The position numbers and the translations under genes are program-made. Positions 14,456 to 25,277 of a DNA stretch of 64,000 bases are shown piece after piece (position 1 is the stretch's first letter; every line of letters starts with the position of its first letter). Below the pieces are notes generated by a model that was not told the origin of the DNA, did no database searches, and saw only the letters and a list, made by a program, of their open reading frames with translations. The DNA lies in the NCBI GenBank assembly GCA_003665825.1, contig QPFY01000024.1, positions 62,001 to 126,000 on the forward strand, written 5' to 3'. The DNA is from Microbotryum silenes-acaulis. Taxonomy: Eukaryota; Basidiomycota; Microbotryomycetes; Microbotryales; Microbotryaceae.

Positions 14456-15263
14456 TCAAGGCTTGTAATTCTTGTGCAACCTCGGGTTCACCTCTACGAC
14501 CCTCTGCAAGAGATCATCGATGACCTTGTCCTTGTTCTGGTCGAACGAAGAGGCGATCTTGCCCAGTTGGTCGGAGGTGTATTCGTCAACTTGGGTTTGA
14601 GAGGTCGAGGAGTCGCCGGAATGCTTTGGGGAAGAGGAGGATGCGGTCAGGTCCACTGTTTGTTGAGTCTCTCTCCCCCCCCCCCCCAAAAAAAAGGAGT
14701 GCTACGCTAGGGTTACCTGTTGTTCGAATTGGGAGAACTCGTCGTCGGCCTTCTTCTTGAGCGCCTCGATCTCCTTGGACGCCTCGCCACGCGCATCCTT
14801 GATCCTTTGCGTGCGGTCTGAGCGTAGCCACATACGACATCAGTATTTTTAGCCTTTTCTGATGAACATCGTGCACTCGTCCAGGCCAGGTACCTCACCC
14901 CACGCCGCCATAGATGGGTGGGGTGTGTGGGTGTTTCGACCGGGATCGCCTCATCAACCGCGATCCGTTGCCGTAAAGATAGCAACACACTTACATTCCC
15001 TAGCCTTCTGCACAATCGCAGCGGCCTCCTTCTCGGAATCCAAGAGCGCTGAAATACCTTGGGCTGCAGAGGAGAACGGAACGTGGGATTAGTGATCGTC
15101 GTTCGTCGTCGTTCGGACCCGGGCGGCGCGCGGTCAATGACGATAGCGACGTGTGGTGGTTCGTGCTGGGAGAGCTCACAGTTTTGGGCGGCCTGAAGGG
15201 AGGGTAAAAAGGAAGCTTCAGCAGGTGACACTACTAGCGAGCTTGCAGAGTAGTACTGACCAT
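14456..15263 (-). CDS. VMA10: V-type proton ATPase subunit G
   Basis: Peripheral-stalk subunit of the vacuolar V1 ATPase. Joined exons 15263-15261, 15192-15180, 15063-14995, 14817-14717 and 14668-14456 give 132 residues with matching phases. The protein starts MAAQNSQGISALLDSEKEA, continues AAAIVQKAREYRTQRIKDA and RGEASKEIEALKKKADDEF, the highly conserved V-ATPase G coiled coil, and ends with RVVEVNPRLHKNYKP. The first coding exon holds only the ATG and the second is 13 nt. The final acceptor (AGAG/ACT) directly follows a T8-G13 run on the sense strand. Slightly longer than the usual 110-120 residues because of a Ser/Thr-rich insert after the coiled coil. Confidence 0.93.
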
Positions 15264-15640
15264 CTTGGGAGGTTGTGGTAAGGTGAAAGCAAAGGGCGGA
15301 GCGACCGGACGAGCGAGCGCAGCCAGCAACCGTTCCTTGGCGTCGCGCCGGGTTGCGCCGGCGCCAGGCCCCGAGTTTGTCGAGGCTCAACATGCAACAT
15401 TCTGGGCCACAGGAAAGTAGTCCATACCTTAAAAAATGCACACTTTGTTTTGCTCCTCGCACGTATCCTGAACACGCCAGTTCATCACTGAGAGTATTTA
15501 CAGCACCCGGAGAACTCGGAGGCTAGCCCTTTTCCTTGTACCTACAGCGCGCTGCAACTTCTTCTGCATCTTTTGACTCCGTAGTGACAAATTATTGCTA
15601 CATCATCAGATAAACTCTTCTCTCCTCCCCCCATCACGAA
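15264..15640. promoter_or_regulatory. promoter of VMA10 / 3' flank of RNPS1-like gene
   Basis: Tandem spacer between two minus-strand genes; it should hold the VMA10 promoter and the RNPS1-like 3' UTR. I recognise no coding sequence or specific motif. Confidence 0.4.
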
Positions 15641-16876
15641 TCAGTCCTTGAGCTCTTGCATATCGACGTCCTTCTCCGCCGCGGTGGGCTCGTCGATTTT
15701 GCGAGGTTCGTCGGAAGTTTTGTCGACGGCAGCAGTAGGGCGAGGGGAGACTGACTTGCTTCGAGTACGACTACGACCGCGTTTCTCCCTCTCCTCGGGT
15801 GCTTTGACTGTGTCGTCGTCACGAGGTGGTAGAGGACTCTTGGATGTCGACATCGCCCGGCGGTTCTTGGACCTCGATCTTGACCTCGACCTCGATCTCG
15901 ATCTCGATCTCGACCTCGAGCGTGACCTCGACCTCCTCCTCGGACTCCTGGACCTACTCCTCGACACACTCCTGGACCAACTCCTGCCCCTCTTGTAACC
16001 CCTCGCAGGACTCGGACTCCTCCTACCCCATGAACCCCTTCGAACAGGTGGGGAAGGGCGTCGAGTCTGCCCCCCTCCTCCTCCTCCTCCGTACATCCCT
16101 CCCCTCCCTCCCCCACCACCTCCGCCTCGGCCATTGTATCCACCCATATGAGGAGGAGGCCCACGCCTCGCATTGCCATTGCCATTACCACCCCAACCCG
16201 CTCTGGAAGGTGGTGGCGGAGGTGGTTTGATCGCCTTCTCCAACACGACCGTCACTTCCGAGCCATCGATCTGACCGAGGTCCATACAATCGACCGCTTT
16301 ATCGGCTTGGGACAAGGTGGAGTAGGTGATCCAAGCTGTACCTCGGTGCGTACCGACTGGCAAGTCAGGTAACGCGAGAGGAGAGGAGATGTGTCAATTT
16401 CATTCTTTGTTTCTGCGCTTCGTTTCAAGGGTGAAAGAAAGAACTCACATCGTCGATCGAACGGCAAGTCGATATCGAGGATCTTGCCATAGGGTGAAAA
16501 GATGATTTCGAGGTGGGAGCGATGAACGTTCTTGGTCAACCTGTTGATACGGATCACGTAAGGCGGTCGAGGGAGATCATCATCGATGTCGCGCGATCTG
16601 TTGCGGGGTTTACGCAAAGGGGGGGGGAGATGAGTTGCGGAGGCGAGAGTGTGAATGGGGAATAGGGTGGTGTCACCTTGATCTTGATCTGGAACGAGAA
16701 CGAGAACGAGAACGAGAACGGGATGGGGAACGTGATCGAGAACGGGAGCGAGAACGCGACCTTGAGATTGAGCGAAAATCACGTCGTCCAGTCGCTGTTG
16801 CTTTCCCCTTGGTGGGGGGTGGGGAGCGTGTCCTAGAACGAGAACGGGAGCGAGATGGGGAGGGTGACCTGCCCAT
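15641..16876 (-). CDS. RNPS1-like RNA-binding protein with RS domains
   Basis: Nuclear SR-related protein like RNPS1, a peripheral exon-junction-complex component and splicing activator. From the ATG at 16876 it has an N-terminal RS domain (MGRSPSPSRSRSRSRTRSP...), a single RRM (RPPYVIRINRLTKNVHRSH, FSPYGKILDIDLPFD, then after an intron GTHRGTAWITYSTLSQAD and MDLGQIDGSEVTVVLE), a Gly-rich stretch, a second long RS block and an acidic tail ending ELKD. RNP1 is poorly conserved (GTAWITY), as is common in this family. The RS blocks are encoded by near-perfect hexamer arrays. It is transcribed divergently from a J-protein also tied to splicing. Confidence 0.85.
15880..15930 (-). repeat. hexamer array encoding Arg-Ser repeats (C-terminal RS domain)
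   Basis: Array of CTCGAT/CTCGAC-type hexamers on the + strand, read on the minus strand as alternating Arg-Ser. Part of the RNPS1-like CDS. Confidence 0.85.
16687..16760 (-). repeat. hexamer array encoding Arg-Ser repeats (N-terminal RS domain)
   Basis: GAACGA-type hexamers on the + strand, encoding Arg-Ser repeats on the minus strand in the N-terminal part of the RNPS1-like protein. Confidence 0.8.
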
Positions 16877-17281
16877 GGTTGAAGAGGGCGCCTGACGGGG
16901 TTGCGTGGGCAGGAGAGGGGGAGAAGGGGAGAAGGAAGAGGGCTTGCGAGAGGGTTGCGATGGTGGGGCGCGGTGAGCGCGGATTTGGTAATGGCCGAAT
17001 ACGGGAAAACCTAATCGACATTCGCGTGGACGCAGCGCGGCGCTCCAAAGGAACGTCATCGCCTTTTTCCCCCCAAGTCACGTCGAGGCTCGCTCGCTCT
17101 CCCTCTTGATCACGACCAAGCGCTCAGGCTGGGATCTTCCACTCGATAACAAACCGAGTCACGCGTAATATAGGCTATCACAAGGAAACTCTTCAGTTGT
17201 TGGCTCCCTCGCCTTCTTCTCAGCCTGAACCGTCCTCGACTCGGCGTTCAATCGTTCAACCGATCCAACCCAACAGTCATC
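16877..17281. promoter_or_regulatory. divergent promoter, RNPS1-like / DNAJC17-like
   Basis: A 405-bp spacer separating the start codons of two divergent genes, both with predicted splicing roles, so they probably share regulatory sequence. GC-rich purine tract near the RNPS1 side, CT-rich leader before the J-protein start. No specific binding motif claimed. Confidence 0.5.
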
Positions 17282-18551
17282 ATGGCCACCGCCGGCGCCT
17301 CCATCGAAGATGTCGACTACTATGCGCTACTCGAACTCGCTCCGGAAGCAACCGAGCAACAGATCCGTACAGCGTACAGGAAAAAGTCCCTCAAAGTCCA
17401 TCCTGACAGGGTACGTCTCTCGAGCGGTCCTTCCTCTCGGTCAACAGGTTTCAGGAGAAAGCTTAGTAGGAGACGAGACTCTCGAGCGCACAGAATCGAG
17501 ATGACCCCACCGCGGCTGCCTTGTTCCATGATTTGACGATCGCGTCACAAGTCCTCTTGGATCCCCTCAAACGCGCCTCGTTCGATAAACTTCGCGTGGC
17601 CCGTCAAGCCCGAGCGCAAAGGTTCTCTTCACTCGATTCGAAACGCAAAGCCATGGCCGAGGATTTGGAGAGGAGGGAACAAGACTTTAAGAAACAAAAG
17701 GGCCAGGAGGGGGAGAAGAAGAGGGAACGACAGCTCGAGTTGATGAGATTGCAGGAAGAGGCGAAGAGAATGAAGGAATCCCGCTTGAAGGAGAGGGATG
17801 GGAGGGCGGATAGGGAGAGGGATGAAGAGGTCGAGAGGAAGAAGGAACGGTCGAGAAAGGAGGCGCGCAAAGATGATGGGGAAGAAAACGTTGTGGCGTT
17901 GGGTTTGATGGATACGACCTTGACGCTCAAATGGCCCAAGGAGTTACGGCCCAAGATCAAGCGCGTGCAGGACGTGATTGCACTGGTCAAGACAGTCGTC
18001 GAACCGGACGAGGTTGGGATCGATGTCGTACTTTCCGCGGACAAGATCCCCAAGGGTAGATGTAGCGTCAAATTCAGGACCATCAGTGCGGCAGTCAGGC
18101 TTATGCAAAAAAGCGGAGGGGACAAAATGCGGGAATGGAAGGGTCTGGAGGTTGGGTGGGCTGCGGGGAGACCACCTGTGGGCGTGGAGGATGTCGGGGG
18201 GAACTCGGCAGCAACGAAGAAGCAGGAAAGTGAAGCACCTGGGTTTGGGAAAGGTTTGGGAGGTATTGGGGATGGAGCTTTTGGGTCCAGAACAACATCG
18301 ACGATCAAAAAGGAGGCGCCAAGTTTCGCTTCGTCGTCCCCCAGTGTGGTGAGTTGCTCTTCGAGACGGCCTTTCAGGAATGTTACTTGAAAGCTCTTCG
18401 AACCTGACCTCTTAATTCACTCTCTATAATACAGACACCTCTGAACAACAACGACGAGACCGACATATTGGCCCGGTTACGCCAGAAGGAACGGGAGAGG
18501 CTGATGGAGCAAATGAGGGTCGACGATGAAGCGGACGAGGCAGGGGCCTAA
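17282..18551 (+). CDS. J-domain protein with C-terminal RRM, DNAJC17/Cwf23-like
   Basis: Nuclear J-protein of the DNAJC17 (Cwf23) group, which acts at the spliceosome. The J domain at residues 10-80 has DYYALLELAPEATEQQI, the HPD motif in KVHPDRNRDD (intron just after HPDR) and ASQVLLDPLKRASFDKL. A highly charged coiled coil (about residues 100-190, ERREQDFKKQK and similar) follows. A degenerate RRM comes next (TLTLKWPKELRP, VGIDVVLSADKIPKGRCSVKF), and a last exon after an intron at about 18350-18434 ends LMEQMRVDDEADEAGA. This order of J domain, coiled coil and RRM is diagnostic. Stop TAA at 18549-18551. Confidence 0.92.
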
Positions 18552-19820
18552 CAGTAACTTTGTACATGCATGAGATTTCGGCTTATCGAGGTCGGATCTA
18601 GATCTGTTGTAAGCCATCGGGTTTCGGATGCAAAAACGGAAGCGGACGTGGTCGCACACGTCTGGACGGAAAACCTTCATCTGAGCCCAAAGTATCGAGC
18701 GGCGCGCGGAGTACCCCGCGGTGAGGAATAAGTGGAGGGAAAGGCCGGGCCGCCGGGGTCCTTTTTGTCTGTTTTTTGTCTGTTTTTTGTCTAGACAAAA
18801 AGGACAAAAAGTCGGGGGCCCACTGCGGTGATTAGTCTCAGTAGGTTTCGCTCATTGGGGTGTCATGTCGATCCCTCGAAACGATCGACAGCTAATCCTG
18901 GAGCTCGATACGGTGCCAGTTGCACTGCCCGACGAGCACGCACCGCCTAATCACTTATCACTCGCACCCAGTATCACCGCCCGGCGCGCGCAGATGTTAA
19001 AGTGCAGTGCGTCAAGGTGAACCGCCCCCTGGGAACGGTGCGCCTGCGTCTCTGCCTGCGCCTTGCCCCGGCACCCGCGTCTGCGCTCGCCCGCTCAGAC
19101 CCACTCAGCCCCTCTCGCCGCGCTCGCCTTGCAGGCTGCCCGCCGCCCCTTGCCGCTTGCGCTCTTGGCCTGTCGGCTCGTCATCCTCACGCGCGCCTCG
19201 AAGCGCTCGACAGCCCGCTCTCTGCACCCGTCTAGCTGCTTGCTTTCCCACCACTCCGGCGGGCTAGCTTCATCTCTCATTTCGTTTTTTGCAAAAAGGA
19301 GCGAAAAGGAGGTGGCTCAGCTCGAGTTGGATCGTGTCCACGCCAGCTAGTCCTCTTAGGCCCGAAAGGCGCCCAAGCGTGTGTGACATCGTGATCGAAG
19401 AAGCGCCGCGACCTCTGTCCGGACGAGAGGGGCAGGAGGGACCGTACACGGCGATACGACGACGTCCCATCGCTTACTCGATCCATCAAAACATCGTGGT
19501 CAACGACAAGTGGTGAGCTCTTGCCTTATCTCGTCTATCAGGTGGTGGTTGCATGCTGCAGATTAGGGTGTGGCATGGCCGACGGCCGTACCATGTGTGT
19601 GTCTGTGGTGGTGGGCTTAGGCGCTCGTCGGTGTGTGGGCGCGGGTGTGGGCGCTCGAGGTGGTGGTGGGCGAACGGACGTCGTGCCGGGCCGGGGTAAC
19701 GCGCTGACAACGCGAGCAACAAGCAGCAACACGACGAGGGCGCTCAGCTCCGAGATGGCGAACATCCGAGACGTATGCTGACGACAGCCAGGTTTCAATC
19801 TAGATCGTGCTCGTGGCAAG
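18552..19820. promoter_or_regulatory. GC-rich intergenic region with palindromes, upstream of LisH regulator
   Basis: A 1.27 kb spacer. It holds an inverted repeat cluster at 18758-18813, a Cys/Arg/Pro-coding GC-rich stretch at about 19000-19260 and GT-rich sequence at 19540-19660. Overlapping frames occur in all phases here because of the high GC, but none has recognisable domains. It most likely contains the 3' UTR of the J-protein and a long promoter/5' leader of the LisH gene. Confidence 0.45.
18758..18813. repeat. inverted repeat / palindrome cluster (hairpin potential)
   Basis: GTCCTTTTTGTC at 18758-18769 is perfectly inverted as GACAAAAAGGAC at 18794-18805. Between them TTTTTTGTCTG is tandemly repeated, and TTTTTGTCTAGACAAAAA forms an 18-bp perfect palindrome at about 18784-18801. 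It could act as a 3' end or transcription-factor site. Confidence 0.7.
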
Positions 19821-22800
19821 ATGGCCTCGCAAGCACCACCGGCAACACAACCGCCGCCGGGCTCACAACAGGTCCGTCGTCCCTCGGGATCCCCCTTCCC
19901 CCAAGCCAACGTTCCCCTAACCGCCCCCTCCTGTCCCACTCTCACTCACGCTGTTCACACTTGATCTTGCCCCAAATAACAGCCACCGAGACATTCATCC
20001 ACCGCTCCAACACCAACGCTCCTGGCCAACTCTTGGGAAGGCGACGCAACACTGCACTCGTGAGTGGTCCTTTCACGCACCACCCTAAGTTCTCTTGCAT
20101 TCGTCGGCGACCCGACCACTCCTGGGCTCGCTCGCTCGCTGGACCCTCCCCTCATTCGCTCCTCCTTTCTCTGGGGACACTCGCTGTCTATCTACCTCCT
20201 TTCCACGTCTCAATATCCCCTCACGGACGCTCCAGGGCGAAGGAACTAATCGCCTGCTTTGTACGATTTCCTTCAGATATTGCTACGACTACCTCAAGGT
20301 GAATACACGCGCGACGCTCGAGCCGGGTTCGATGTGCCGAGAGCTCAACTTCCAGTTATGCTGACACACTTCTTGCTCTTCTCGTGTCTTAGAAACGAGG
20401 GTGGAACTCGACCGCTTCGGCCTTTGCAGCGGACGCCGGCATCAATGAGGCCGAATGGAAAGGGCCCCCGATCGAAGCACCCCAGGGGCTGCTATACGAG
20501 TCAGTCGCCGCAATCTGAGCTATGCGGGAGGGGATGCGATCATCTGTGATGCTGATTGTAGCCGTTTCTTGATGGGTTCGTAGATGGTGGAGCGTGTTTT
20601 GGGACGTCTTTATCGCACGCTCACAAAAGAGCGGACCGAGGAACCCCAATGCCGACGTATTTGTCGATGTGAGCTCTGCGAGGAGAACCGGGGTATCTGA
20701 TGACGACTGGTTCTGACTATGCACGGACCATTCACAGGCCATGCGACACACGCGTGACCCGTTGGTCGTCAACTTCTCCGGACCGAACCCCCCACCTCCC
20801 ATCATGCTGCCCCGAACGATGGGGCACCCCGCTCGACCGAACGAACCCCCGCAACCGCCGGGGCCAACTCCGATGGGCCAAACCCGACCGACTTACACGA
20901 ACCCAGCGCAGATGCACGTCTTGGAACAACAACAGCTGCAGCAACAGATGCAACAGGGGCGTGTCAGCGTTGTAGGGATGGGAGCTGGGGGACCCCCCAC
21001 TCGACCCCCTGGAGCACCGATGCCACCAGGGTCGGGAGGACCGTACATGCCTCAAGCTTCGACATCATCGCAACCCATGGGTCCGCCGGGGTCGTCGCAG
21101 CATAATCATCTCCTGGGCGGCACAGGAGGCCCCGCCGCTTCCCCTGGTGGGTTTATCGGTGGTCCGCCCGGATCGCACAGCAATCTCCCACCTCAGATGC
21201 AAGCCTCGCAAGGTCAAGGACAATACGGTCCCGGATCCCACGCGTCATCTTCATCGGCTTCACCTCATTTGGCGCATTCCCCACACCCCTTCGGCAACGG
21301 TCCCCGACCCGGTCCAGGACCGACCGGCGTTTCACTCCCTCACCTCATCGCCGGTCGCCCCGACCTGACCGCCGCGTTCAATCAAGCTCTGAGAATGGTC
21401 GGGATCGAAGGCAAAGAAGTCGAAACCTTGACCGCGGACGAACACGCCGCCGTCGCCGCACAGATGAGGCGGATGGGCGTATTACCCGAATTACGTGCAC
21501 CTCCTACCGCCAGCGGTGGACCTGGTGGACCTCCGAATGGGATTGGGATAGTTGGAGCCGCGGGTGGGCCTGGAGGACCGGGTGGGGTCGTTCAGAGACA
21601 GATGTTGGGGCCGGGGGGTCAGGGACCGCCGCAGGGGGCGATGATGGGGCAGAGGGTCGTTTCGGGTGGGGCGATGAGGCCTGGGCCACCGGGGATGCAT
21701 CAGCTTGAACAAGGTGGACCGGTGCAGCAGAGGCTGGGGCAGCAATTCGCGGTGAGTTTGCAGAGGAGTTATCAGCGATCTGAAGGACTTCAAATGGATG
21801 GCTGATGCCTCTTTTTGACTGTGTTCGATCCTAGGGGATGTCACCGCAGCAACAACAACAGATGCAGCAGATGCAGCAGATGCAGATGCGACAACAGAAC
21901 GAGATGATGATGCAACAGCAACAACAGCAACAGCATCAACACCAGCACCAGCAGATGCAGTCGCAGCAATTCCCCCAACAACAGCAGCAGGGGGCGTTGC
22001 GCAACGGTCAGGGGGGTCCACAACCGCAGCATATGCAACATATGGCTAACCAAGGGTGAGTACTTGGGTGGGAGGTGGGTGGAGCTGGACTCACGGCGAG
22101 AAGCTGATCCCTTGAACTTTTGTTACCTCTCGTAGCGACACGCCTGCCTCACCCGCGTTCTCTGCGGCATCTCCCCACCAATTCAACCAGAATGCGGCCT
22201 TCCAAAACGCCGGCTCAATTGGCTCACCACAACCACCTCCGACACCATCTGCGGGTGCACCGACTCCAGGTCCTTCGGCGGCCAATGCACCGACGCCGGG
22301 AGGTGGGAGTGGAAAAGCGACGTATGCACCACCACCTCAACGCGGTCCTCCGAACCCGACTCGAGGAGGCCGAGTCACAACCGTCGCCGGGAAACGAGGT
22401 GCCGGCGGATCTAACGTCGAGGAACCGAGTCCACGATCGAGGAAACGCGCTCGCGGCGGGGCGAGTGGTGGGGGCAACTTGTCGAGAGAGGACGGGAACG
22501 ACGTTCAACCGCCCGGGACGCCCGATCTGGCCAAATCGACCCCTTCGAGTCCTGGGATGGCGCCGCCTAATATGAACAACCCTGGAGCAGCGATGGGGTA
22601 CCGACCTGCTCCTTCGCAGTCGCAGTCGCAGCTGGATGGGTTGCAAGTCGATCAGGATGGGCGGGCGGCGATGATGTCTGGCTCGGGCGCCTTTTCCGGT
22701 GGAAATGGTTCTGGGGACGCGAACATCTCTGGTGCGGATGGTTCGAACCAACTGAACGGGGCAATGTACGGTCAAGCCAATGGAAACGGTGGAGGTGGGA

Positions 22801-23336
22801 ACAACAGTCGACCTTCATCTGCCGCATCGAACCAGTACCACGGCGGGCAAGGTTTGGTCAACACTCTTGTCCGAAGGGACTCGATTTCCAACTCGGGAGG
22901 TGGGAACAGCGGAGGAGGTCGATCGCCACCCAAGATGCACATCGCCATGCCACCGACACCGAGCATGCACCAGATGCACCAACACCTCACTACGAGTGGG
23001 ATCAATCCGCCTGGTGGCGAGGGCAACCCGGGTGCGATGGCCGTTACGCCTGGGGGAACGGCGAGACCGTTCGCGGGGGCCGTTGCTCCTCCCTCTTCGA
23101 TGGCGACTTACCAAGCCAGTAATACTGGCGGGTCAGGCGGTAATGGGACTTCGGCGACGAACGATGGCAACAACGCTGCTGCGGGAGGTGGTGCTGCAGG
23201 AGGCGGAGGCATGCCAACTTTAAGTCAGTTGGGCGGTTCGGGCTCGACGGGCGACGATCTGTACGCCGACCTTCAGTTCGATATGGCGTTCGACTCCTTT
23301 ATTGATTTCGACACCTTGGGCGATGGGGTCGTCTAG
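19821..23336 (+). CDS. LisH-domain transcriptional regulator, SSDP/Flo8-like
   Basis: Joined exons begin MASQAPPATQPPPGSQQ and reach the LisH region through small exons (one of 22 nt at 20277-20298): YCYDYLKKRGWNSTASAFA, NEAEWKGPPIEAPQGLLYE, WWSVFWDVFIARS. This LisH plus WWSVFWDVF block is shared by animal SSBP/SSDP co-regulators and fungal Flo8/Som1 regulators of morphogenesis and adhesion. The rest (about 920 residues in all) is disordered, rich in Gly, Pro, Asn and Gln, with a Gln/Met-rich exon at about 21836-22056, a basic patch (RGGRVTTVAGKRGAGG, SRKRARGG) that may be a nuclear signal, and an acidic-aromatic end (YADLQFDMAFDSFIDFDTLG) that looks like an activation domain. Nuclear role inferred; target genes unknown. 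Confidence 0.85.
21846..21992 (+). repeat. CAG/CAA-rich repeat encoding poly-Gln
   Basis: Imperfect CAA/CAG/ATG array in the LisH-regulator exon encoding Gln/Met/His-rich sequence; likely length-variable. Confidence 0.8.
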
Positions 23337-23843
23337 CCGTGGGATCAACTTGGTCCCGAGCCCGCATCAGCACCCTCTCCCATATCTTTCACATCATTTA
23401 AAAATATTGCCCTCTATCTCCTCGACATCGACATTGAATCATCTTCTATATCCACTTTGTCTCTCTACCCACAACGCACCTACTACCGCTATCATCTTGG
23501 CTTCCTTTACTCTTTGCTCATATGTTTTACACGTGCCCTATCTGTTCTGTGTAGACTTTCCTTTTCTTCCTTTCCCTTTGCAGTAATCTGGGGGTGTTTC
23601 TCTCTTCTCGTTTTTGATGGTTGTTTTCGTTACTGTGGGGGCTTTGTTTGATCCCTCAATATAGTCTCTTTCGTGTGTGTGTGTCCATCTGGTACTACGT
23701 ACGCCGTCCTTTTTCTTTTGCCTTTTTCGCTTGCAAGAAATGAATGAAGATGCTGTGCGCTCTCTCCGGATTCTCGGGCGTTTCTAGATACAAACATGCA
23801 ACTCACCAAGCCCCATAAGAAAAAATACCCATCGCGCACCCCA
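23337..23843. other. convergent 3' UTR spacer
   Basis: T/CT-rich spacer between the convergent LisH gene and a membrane-protein gene. Includes a GTGTGTGTGTGT stretch near 23672-23683. No coding content recognised. Confidence 0.5.
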
Positions 23844-25101
23844 TCACTCGACCTTGCCCACTCCACCTTCATCAACCTCCTTCGCCTTCCCCTTCTGAAC
23901 CCTCCTCGCGATCGTTCGTTCTCTCTTCGCGAGCCAAAAGCCCGAAGTCGCCGCGATACCCAAGAAAGGAGTCGTCGCGGCGATCGCTACCACCCCGATC
24001 CAATCCACGAGAGAACGATCCTTTTTGCCTTCGAGGATGATGAAGATGAGCATAGATAAAAAAGCGAATACGACGTCGTAGCTGATACTGGATTGGGCGG
24101 GGTGAGAGGATAAAGTTTGAATGGTGGAGGAGAAAAGATGAAGAGGCGTTTGCTTGGACGAGGAGGGAAGGGTGAGGTATGTTGGGTAGCGGAGGGCGAT
24201 TGAGAGGAGGGAGTAGAGGAGGTAGAGCGCTGAGGGAGACAAGAGGGATTTGCGAGAGGCTCGAGTGGATCCGGGAAGAAGAGGGAACAGGAGTAGTATG
24301 TGCATTAGGAGGAGGTTGGGGAGGAATGTTGGTTTATGAATTGTTGATGGGACTAGAGCGATGGTAAGGAAGGATAGGAGGGTCGACCAGATCAAGAGAG
24401 GGGAAGTAGTGATGGATCTTGGGGAAAAGGTTGTAGGAGAGAGGGCGAGGGCGAGGAAGAAGAGGTTTTGCGCGAATGATATGGCCACGACTTGGCCGAG
24501 CAACATGAAAGCCCAGACGCGGCGAATCCGATGGCGCTGACCTGGTAGAAACGAGAAGAGGCTTCAGCCTTGGGAGGATGTGGGTGACGAGATGGGGGAT
24601 GTACCTTCAAAGTACCAAAAGCCGGTGATGGGTCCCGCTGTCCAGGCGCACAAGACTTGACTCCACCACCACGCCATGGGCGTCGCGCAGACTTGGTGCC
24701 ATGCCTCGACAAACAGGGATGTCGATGCGAGCCATTCCTTGGCCGTGTACTTTGAGGCGTTGGAGCCCGCTCGTGCCGCTGCGTGGAAAGGGAAGAGGGT
24801 GTTGGAAAGCCCGAGTCAGTGTGTGGGGCCTCTGTCAGCGTGCGGAAGGCAACGGCAGGGACATACCCGCAACTTCGAACGACCTCTGAAAGTACTTGAA
24901 CATGTACGTCCATGTAAATCCGAGCGAAAGAATCGCCAACCTGAGGTAGCACGTGGCACTCGAGGATGCTGCCCCACTCGTCACCTGTGATCGTCGCGAG
25001 GGAGTCGATGACGGCAAGAAGTTGGGCGAGATGAGGACGAGAAGCACCAAGATGAGAAGAAAGTAGCCCAACAATGGGAGCAGCTCTTGACTCCACTCCA
25101 T
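23844..25101 (-). CDS. conserved fungal multispan membrane protein
   Basis: I do not know a function. Joined minus-strand exons start MEWSQELLPLLGYFLLILVL (a hydrophobic helix). They continue SSATCYLRLAILSLGFTWTY, a soluble loop with TAKEWLASTSLFVEAWHQVC and AWWWSQVLCAWTAGPITGFW. Then come RRVWAFMLLGQVVAISFAQN and several more helices, to a basic tail (AKRERTIARRVQKGKAKE). About seven to eight transmembrane segments are apparent. The KEWL-S-SLF-EAW and MLLGQVVAIS patterns look like a family I recall as conserved hypothetical in fungi, but no enzymatic motif is visible. Introns at about 24540-24605, 24800-24870 and 24985. Confidence 0.75.
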
Positions 25102-25277
25102 CGCTTCGTGTAGACTGCTGGGGAATGAGGTGAGCGGACAGAGAGTGCCCAAACTGCCTCGCGGCGCTCCGGGCACAACGGGGTCCGTGCGAGCTCACCC
25201 GTGTGAGTGCATACACTCAACCCCACCTCCCTTGCCGACAGAACAATACTGTGCTGGAATGCCCTCCTGACAGGGAA

